From NCBI GenBank assembly GCA_044226655.1, contig JBGAGO010000002.1, forward strand, positions 372,001-436,000: DNA of 64,000 nucleotides, written 5' to 3'. This stretch comes from JBEVOS01 sp044226655. GTDB taxonomy: Bacteria > Pseudomonadota > Alphaproteobacteria > Caulobacterales > Aquidulcibacteraceae. The notes under the pieces were generated by a model. The model saw only the letters and a program-made list of their open reading frames with translations, did not search any database and was not told the origin of the DNA. How positions within the stretch are numbered: position 1 is the first letter of the stretch; each line of letters opens with the position of its first letter. Of this stretch, positions 60,846 to 64,000 are shown piece by piece. A program made the translations under genes and the position numbers.

Positions 60846-61412
60846 GTGACCGCAGGTCCGGACATTCCGACGAAGACTGGCTGGTGGGTGCAAATCCGCG
60901 GTCAGGCTTACGGGCCGTATACCGACGCACAGATGGCCGGCTTCGTCGCCGAGGGCCGCGTGCGTCCGGCGACGCGCGTCTCGACAGCCAAAGACGGCGA
61001 ATGGCGCGAAGCGCGTGAGTTCGAGGCGCTGATGGCGAGCCTGCGCGGCAATCGCAGCTTCGCGGTGCAAGCGCCCGCCCCGGCGCCGGCGGCGGAAAAG
61101 CCTGCGACGGAAGCCGCCAACATTTTCGTATTCGCCGAAATTCATTCGGGCGCGTGGAACCGCTTCATGGCCGCGCTCGAAGGGCTGGGCCTCGTCGTCG
61201 ATATGGCGCCGGGCCTCTGGCTCATCCGCACCCGCCACAGCGCCGGCATCGTGCGCAACACGCTGTCGCAGACGCTCGAGAACGGCGACCGCTTCGTGGT
61301 GGTCGACGCCACGCGCGACCGGCTGGCCTGGTACAATCTCGGCCCCGAAGTCGACGTGCACATCCGCGATGTGTGGAACGGCAAGACGCCGACGGCGCCG
61401 AGTGCGCGCTAG
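60846..61412 (+). CDS. GYF_2-domain hypothetical protein
   Basis: A 188-residue protein. Residues about 10-60 (GWWVQIRGQAYGPYTDAQMA, then GRVRPATRVS) form a GYF_2-like domain, often a protein-interaction module. An Ala/Pro linker (75-95) leads to a second domain (about 98-175) of unknown type. The GTG at 60846 follows a GGAGAGG ribosome site by about eight bases and is preferred to an upstream GTG. The stop shares CTAG with the convergent carbonic anhydrase gene. Confidence 0.7.
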   Translation: MTAGPDIPTKTGWWVQIRGQAYGPYTDAQMAGFVAEGRVRPATRVSTAKDGEWREAREFEALMASLRGNRSFAVQAPAPAPAAEKPATEAANIFVFAEIHSGAWNRFMAALEGLGLVVDMAPGLWLIRTRHSAGIVRNTLSQTLENGDRFVVVDATRDRLAWYNLGPEVDVHIRDVWNGKTPTAPSAR

Positions 61413-61948
61413 CGCTCGTATTTGCTGGGTCTCAGATCGCGGCGATAGCGCTTCCAGTTTTCCACGTAATGCTGCGCTGAGATCCGGAACATCATCTTCT
61501 GCTGCTCTTCGAGCGGACGGGCCGCGCGCGCCGGGGCGCCGGTGATGAGCTGGCCTTCCTCGAACGTCTTGCGCTCGGTGATGAGCGCGTTGGCGCCCAC
61601 CAGCGAATGCTTCGGCACGAGGGCATGATTGAGCACGGTCGCCTTGATGCCGATCAGCGCCTCATCGGCCACCGTGCAGCCGTGCAGCATGGCGTGATGG
61701 CCGACGGTGACATCCTTGCCGATGGTGAGCGGCGCGCCCGTATCGGTGTGGAGAACCGAGCAATCCTGCACGTTTGAGTTTTCGCCGATGGTGATGGGAT
61801 CGTTATCGCCGCGCAGCACCGCGCCCCACCAGATCGAGGCGTTGCGCTTCAGGATCACGCGCCCGATGACGACAGCCGTAGGCGCGACCCAGAACGCATT
61901 CTCGTCTTCGACCTCAAGATCGGCGTCGGCCAGCGCATAGATCGCCAT
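61409..61948 (-). CDS. Gamma carbonic anhydrase family protein
   Basis: A 179-residue left-handed beta-helix protein. Hexapeptide-type repeats run from about 20 to 130, with likely zinc ligands His67 (VLHTDTG), His84/85 and His89 (GHHAMLHG). Members such as YrdA/PaaY hydrate CO2 weakly or act on thioesters. The start at 61948 has GGAG upstream; an ATG nine codons earlier is less likely. Confidence 0.92.
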   Translation of the reverse strand: MAIYALADADLEVEDENAFWVAPTAVVIGRVILKRNASIWWGAVLRGDNDPITIGENSNVQDCSVLHTDTGAPLTIGKDVTVGHHAMLHGCTVADEALIGIKATVLNHALVPKHSLVGANALITERKTFEEGQLITGAPARAARPLEEQQKMMFRISAQHYVENWKRYRRDLRPSKYER

Positions 61949-62262
61949 GAGAGCTCCGTCATAAACGTTTCGCACCTGCGCAAGGCGTCGTTAACCCTCT
62001 CAGCCGCACATTGAAAGCGTTGGACGGGGCGACTCGTCCGCAAACCTCGCAGACGGCGCGGACAGCGCCGAGCATTGGGGGCGACGTGACGGCGAAGCGC
62101 AGGAAGAGCGCATCCACCAGAACGCAAACCGGCGGCCGCCATGGCATCGGCGCCGAGACCCCGCCGCCCTCCGGATTCCGTGATCCCCGTTTCTTCGATC
62201 CGCCCGCCGTCGAGTCTGACTCGGCGGCTTTTTTGTCGCCGCACTCCAAAAAGGAGCCCATT
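61949..62262 (+). other. Long leader region upstream of phoH
   Basis: These 314 bases separate the divergent carbonic anhydrase and phoH genes. No protein is convincingly encoded. The right part ends in a strong intrinsic terminator (62206-62234) on the phoH strand, only 28 bases before the phoH start codon. That means an RNA starting upstream can end before the gene: either a small RNA or an attenuated leader. No known riboswitch class was recognised. Confidence 0.5.
62206..62234 (+). terminator. Intrinsic terminator in the phoH leader
   Basis: GCCGTCGAGT (62206-62215) pairs with ACTCGGCGGC (62219-62228) around CTG, with one G-U pair, followed directly by six T residues (62229-62234). The phoH ribosome site AAGGAG comes only 16 bases later, so the terminator is in front of the gene it would silence. 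Confidence 0.82.
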
Positions 62263-63018
62263 ATGGCGAAACGCACGCAACGCCGCAGCACCACCCGCGA
62301 GGGCGCGCTCAACGTTCAGGAGTTCCAGCGCGAGCGTGAGCGGACGCTGCAGGTCGTCGAAGGCGGCTTCACGCCCGCCAATGACCGCGATCAGCGTTTC
62401 GTCAAAAATCTGCGCGCCAAGAGCGATGGGCAAAAGGAATTGATGAGCGCGATCGACGCGCACGCGCTGGTGCTGGCGCTAGGCCCGGCCGGCACGGGCA
62501 AGACCTATCTCGCCATCGCCAAGGCGGTCGAGGCGCTCGAAGCCAACAAGGTTGGCCGCATCGTGCTGTCGCGGCCGGCGGTCGAAGCGGGCGAATCGCT
62601 GGGCTTCCTGCCCGGCGCCATGGAAGACAAGCTCGCGCCCTATCTGCGCCCGCTCTACGACGCGCTGCAGGACCGCCTCTCCGCCAAACGCCTCAAAGCG
62701 CTGATGGCGGAAGGGCTGATCGAAATCGCACCGGTCGGCTTCATGCGCGGCCGCACGCTCAACAACGCCTTCATCGTGATCGACGAAGCGCAGAACTGCA
62801 CGTACGGGCAGATCAAGATGCTGCTCACCCGCCTCGGCTGGCATTCCACCATGGTCGTCACTGGCGACCCTGCGCAGACCGATCTGCTGCCCGAACTCTC
62901 CGGCCTCGCGACGATCGCCGACAAGCTCGATACGGTGCGCAATGTCGCCGTGTGCCGCCTCGGCGAAGCCGACATCGTGCGCCACCCGCTGGTGGCGAGC
63001 ATGCTGGGCGTGCTCTAG
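62263..63018 (+). CDS. PhoH family ATPase
   Basis: A 251-residue protein. GPAGTGKT at 74-81 is the Walker A loop, FIVIDEAQN the Walker B, with SRPAVEAGESLGFLPGAMED and LTRLGWHSTMVVTGDPAQTD as later helicase-like motifs. It is the short PhoH type without the N-terminal KH or PIN domains; such proteins are poorly understood, sometimes linked to RNA metabolism. The start at 62263 has AAGGAG six bases upstream. The open frame extends upstream only through the leader. Confidence 0.9.
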   Translation: MAKRTQRRSTTREGALNVQEFQRERERTLQVVEGGFTPANDRDQRFVKNLRAKSDGQKELMSAIDAHALVLALGPAGTGKTYLAIAKAVEALEANKVGRIVLSRPAVEAGESLGFLPGAMEDKLAPYLRPLYDALQDRLSAKRLKALMAEGLIEIAPVGFMRGRTLNNAFIVIDEAQNCTYGQIKMLLTRLGWHSTMVVTGDPAQTDLLPELSGLATIADKLDTVRNVAVCRLGEADIVRHPLVASMLGVL

Positions 63019-63022
63019 CGGC

Positions 63023-63454
63023 TCAATCCTCGTCGCCGTCTTCCAGGTCGATATCGAGGATCGACATGACGAAGAAATGGCCTTCGTCCTCATCGACGGA
63101 GAGCGTGCCGAGAAATTCATCGCCGACATAGACTTCTGCGGAATCCACTTTGCGCGGACGGGCGCGCGCCTCCAGGCGCGGCGATTTCAGCGTTTCGCGC
63201 AGCACGGTTTGCAGGCGCGTCCGCTCCGGCGGATCGATGGCGGCGGTTTTCGCGGCGCCCCGGGCGCGCGGGATCAGCAGGCTGAGCGTGTAGCTGGTCT
63301 CGCCTTCGTCCACCTCCTTGGAAATAGAGGCGATCGGCGCGCCCTCGATCAGCAGATCGGCGTCCTCGCGGCTGCGCGCCTTCACGACAAGGCCGGGCGA
63401 TTCAAGAACGCGCGCCAGGAATGCGCTCAGGCGTTCGATTTCGGACTTGTCCAA
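63023..63454 (-). CDS. Protein with two DUF3126-like repeats
   Basis: A 143-residue protein. The C-terminal half (about 77-138: LKSPRLEARARPRKVDSAEV, then YVGDEFLGTLSVDEDEG and MSILDIDLED) is a clear DUF3126 domain. The N-terminal half (1-62: LSAFLARVLESPGLVVKARS, then ADLLIEGAPIASISKEVDEG, SYTLSLLIPRA) shows the same order with less conservation, suggesting an internal duplication. Usual DUF3126 proteins have one domain of about 70 residues. Function unknown. Confidence 0.78.
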   Translation of the reverse strand: MDKSEIERLSAFLARVLESPGLVVKARSREDADLLIEGAPIASISKEVDEGETSYTLSLLIPRARGAAKTAAIDPPERTRLQTVLRETLKSPRLEARARPRKVDSAEVYVGDEFLGTLSVDEDEGHFFVMSILDIDLEDGDED

Positions 63455-63540
63455 GGCGGGCTCCGCTTTTCAGATGCGCGGAACCTCGACCGGCAGGCCC
63501 TCTGGGTCAAGCCGCCAACACGCCCTGCGGAAGGGGAGCC

Positions 63541-63819
63541 TCAGTCGACGTCCCAATGCGTGGCTTCTTTGCGAAGATGACGCCCGTACAAGAAGCTCAC
63601 CACGCCAACGAAGCCGAACAGGCCCATGACGACGACATAATTGGTCATGCCGTCGCGGATCGCGTCGCCCAGGGTGAAGGGCGTGAACAGCGCCACAAGG
63701 CCGAGCACGACAGCCACGGCCGCGCCTTCCTTGATCAGGATGTCGCCGATGAAATAGTTCCGGTCGATCTCGCTGCGCGAGCGGCGTTCGGGCTTCTTCG
63801 TCTGAGTGCGCTTGGCCAT
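63541..63819 (-). CDS. Small two-helix membrane protein
   Basis: A 92-residue protein with a basic N-terminus (MAKRTQTKKPERRSRSEID), one hydrophobic segment at about 30-50, a second at about 62-80, and a C-terminal polar tail RHLRKEATHWDVD. No family recognised with confidence. It lies between two minus-strand genes with no overlap. Confidence 0.65.
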   Translation of the reverse strand: MAKRTQTKKPERRSRSEIDRNYFIGDILIKEGAAVAVVLGLVALFTPFTLGDAIRDGMTNYVVVMGLFGFVGVVSFLYGRHLRKEATHWDVD

Positions 63820-63846
63820 GCGCCTGCTTAGCGCGAGTCGGGCTGT

Positions 63847-64000
63847 CTAGCGCGCCATCTCGAACTGGCCGGACAATTGTCCGATCGACCATGTGCCGAC
63901 GATGCGGTGGCCATCCGATTCAAAGCGTCCTTCGTAAGTGACGGCGTGCGTCTGCCCGCCCGTGCCGTCATAGGTCTTCGTGAACCGGATGCGGCCATTG
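63847..64000 (-). CDS. Hypothetical protein, C-terminal end only
   Basis: An open minus-strand frame enters from the right edge and ends at 63847. The visible 50 residues include IRFTKTYDGTGGQTHAVTYE and VGTWSIGQLSGQFEMAR, a pattern of short beta strands I recall from small alphaproteobacterial proteins of unknown function. The N-terminus is outside the window. Confidence 0.6.
   Translation of the reverse strand, partial: NGRIRFTKTYDGTGGQTHAVTYEGRFESDGHRIVGTWSIGQLSGQFEMAR

Noticed and set aside
61949..62205. tmRNA, 6S RNA or SRP RNA in the phoH leader
   Set aside because: No tag-peptide frame, no TTCGA T-loop, no SRP tetraloop region and no conserved 6S neighbours were found.

Overview
The window is a gene-dense, high-GC chromosomal stretch from an alphaproteobacterium. 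The most likely home is the order Caulobacterales, possibly a Hyphomonadaceae-type organism. Two things point there: an alphaproteobacterial housekeeping cluster (murA - DUF2948 - hisD - UPF0262 - LMW phosphatase - infA - maf - RNase E/G - yacG), and an eight-gene polysaccharide locus whose order and protein sizes match the Caulobacter holdfast (hfs) genes as I remember them. I see no phage, transposase, plasmid or CRISPR sequence. Functions were assigned by reading motifs and recalling families; no database search was run.

Layout. 1-890: the 3' end of a cyclophilin gene and a GreA/GreB-type factor, then a REP-like inverted pair. 1106-8213: a long minus-strand run of cell-wall, histidine, translation-initiation and RNA-processing genes, with a short-chain dehydrogenase inserted between infA and maf and an untracked 50-residue protein gene upstream of murA. 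8265-14341: a DUF898 membrane protein coupled to an M48 protease, a TetR regulator divergent from a di-iron-like hydrolase, and a large membrane M28 peptidase. 14364-14438: tRNA-Thr. 14913-19355: one 1480-residue, cysteine-free surface or flagellar-type protein. 20263-25457: a sulfate assimilation operon (cysG - DUF2849 - GST - cysI - DUF934 - cysH). 25619-28289: an alpha-L-fucosidase, a phasin and an epoxide-hydrolase-like enzyme. 28420-32640: a second sulfur module (ferredoxin/NADP reductase and cysK, divergent from a LysR regulator followed by an ETHE1-type persulfide dioxygenase fused to rhodanese). 34750-39071: an iron-uptake operon (PepSY protein, TonB receptor, PKHD hydroxylase). 41034-43187: katG with a strong terminator. 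43274-43364: tRNA-Ser. 43481-52161: holdfast-type polysaccharide synthesis and export. 52205-64000: mixed genes, including gatB, a patatin lipoprotein, a GMC oxidoreductase, a tandem PilZ protein, a gamma carbonic anhydrase and phoH.

How the genes work together. The two sulfur blocks together cover APS reduction, sulfite reduction with siroheme synthesis, cysteine synthesis and persulfide oxidation. The FNR-like flavoprotein is a plausible electron source for the ferredoxin-type sulfite reductase. The holdfast block supplies an initiating sugar-phosphate transferase, two glycosyltransferases, a deacetylase, a flippase and the HfsA/B/D export parts, but no recognisable polymerase.

The most interesting leads are the holdfast locus with a glycosyltransferase where the polymerase hfsC is expected, the degenerate ATPase HfsB, the giant protein with flagellin-hook-like repeats and a propeller, an intrinsic terminator in the leader just upstream of phoH, a GST inside the sulfite reductase operon, and five different REP-like inverted repeat families.
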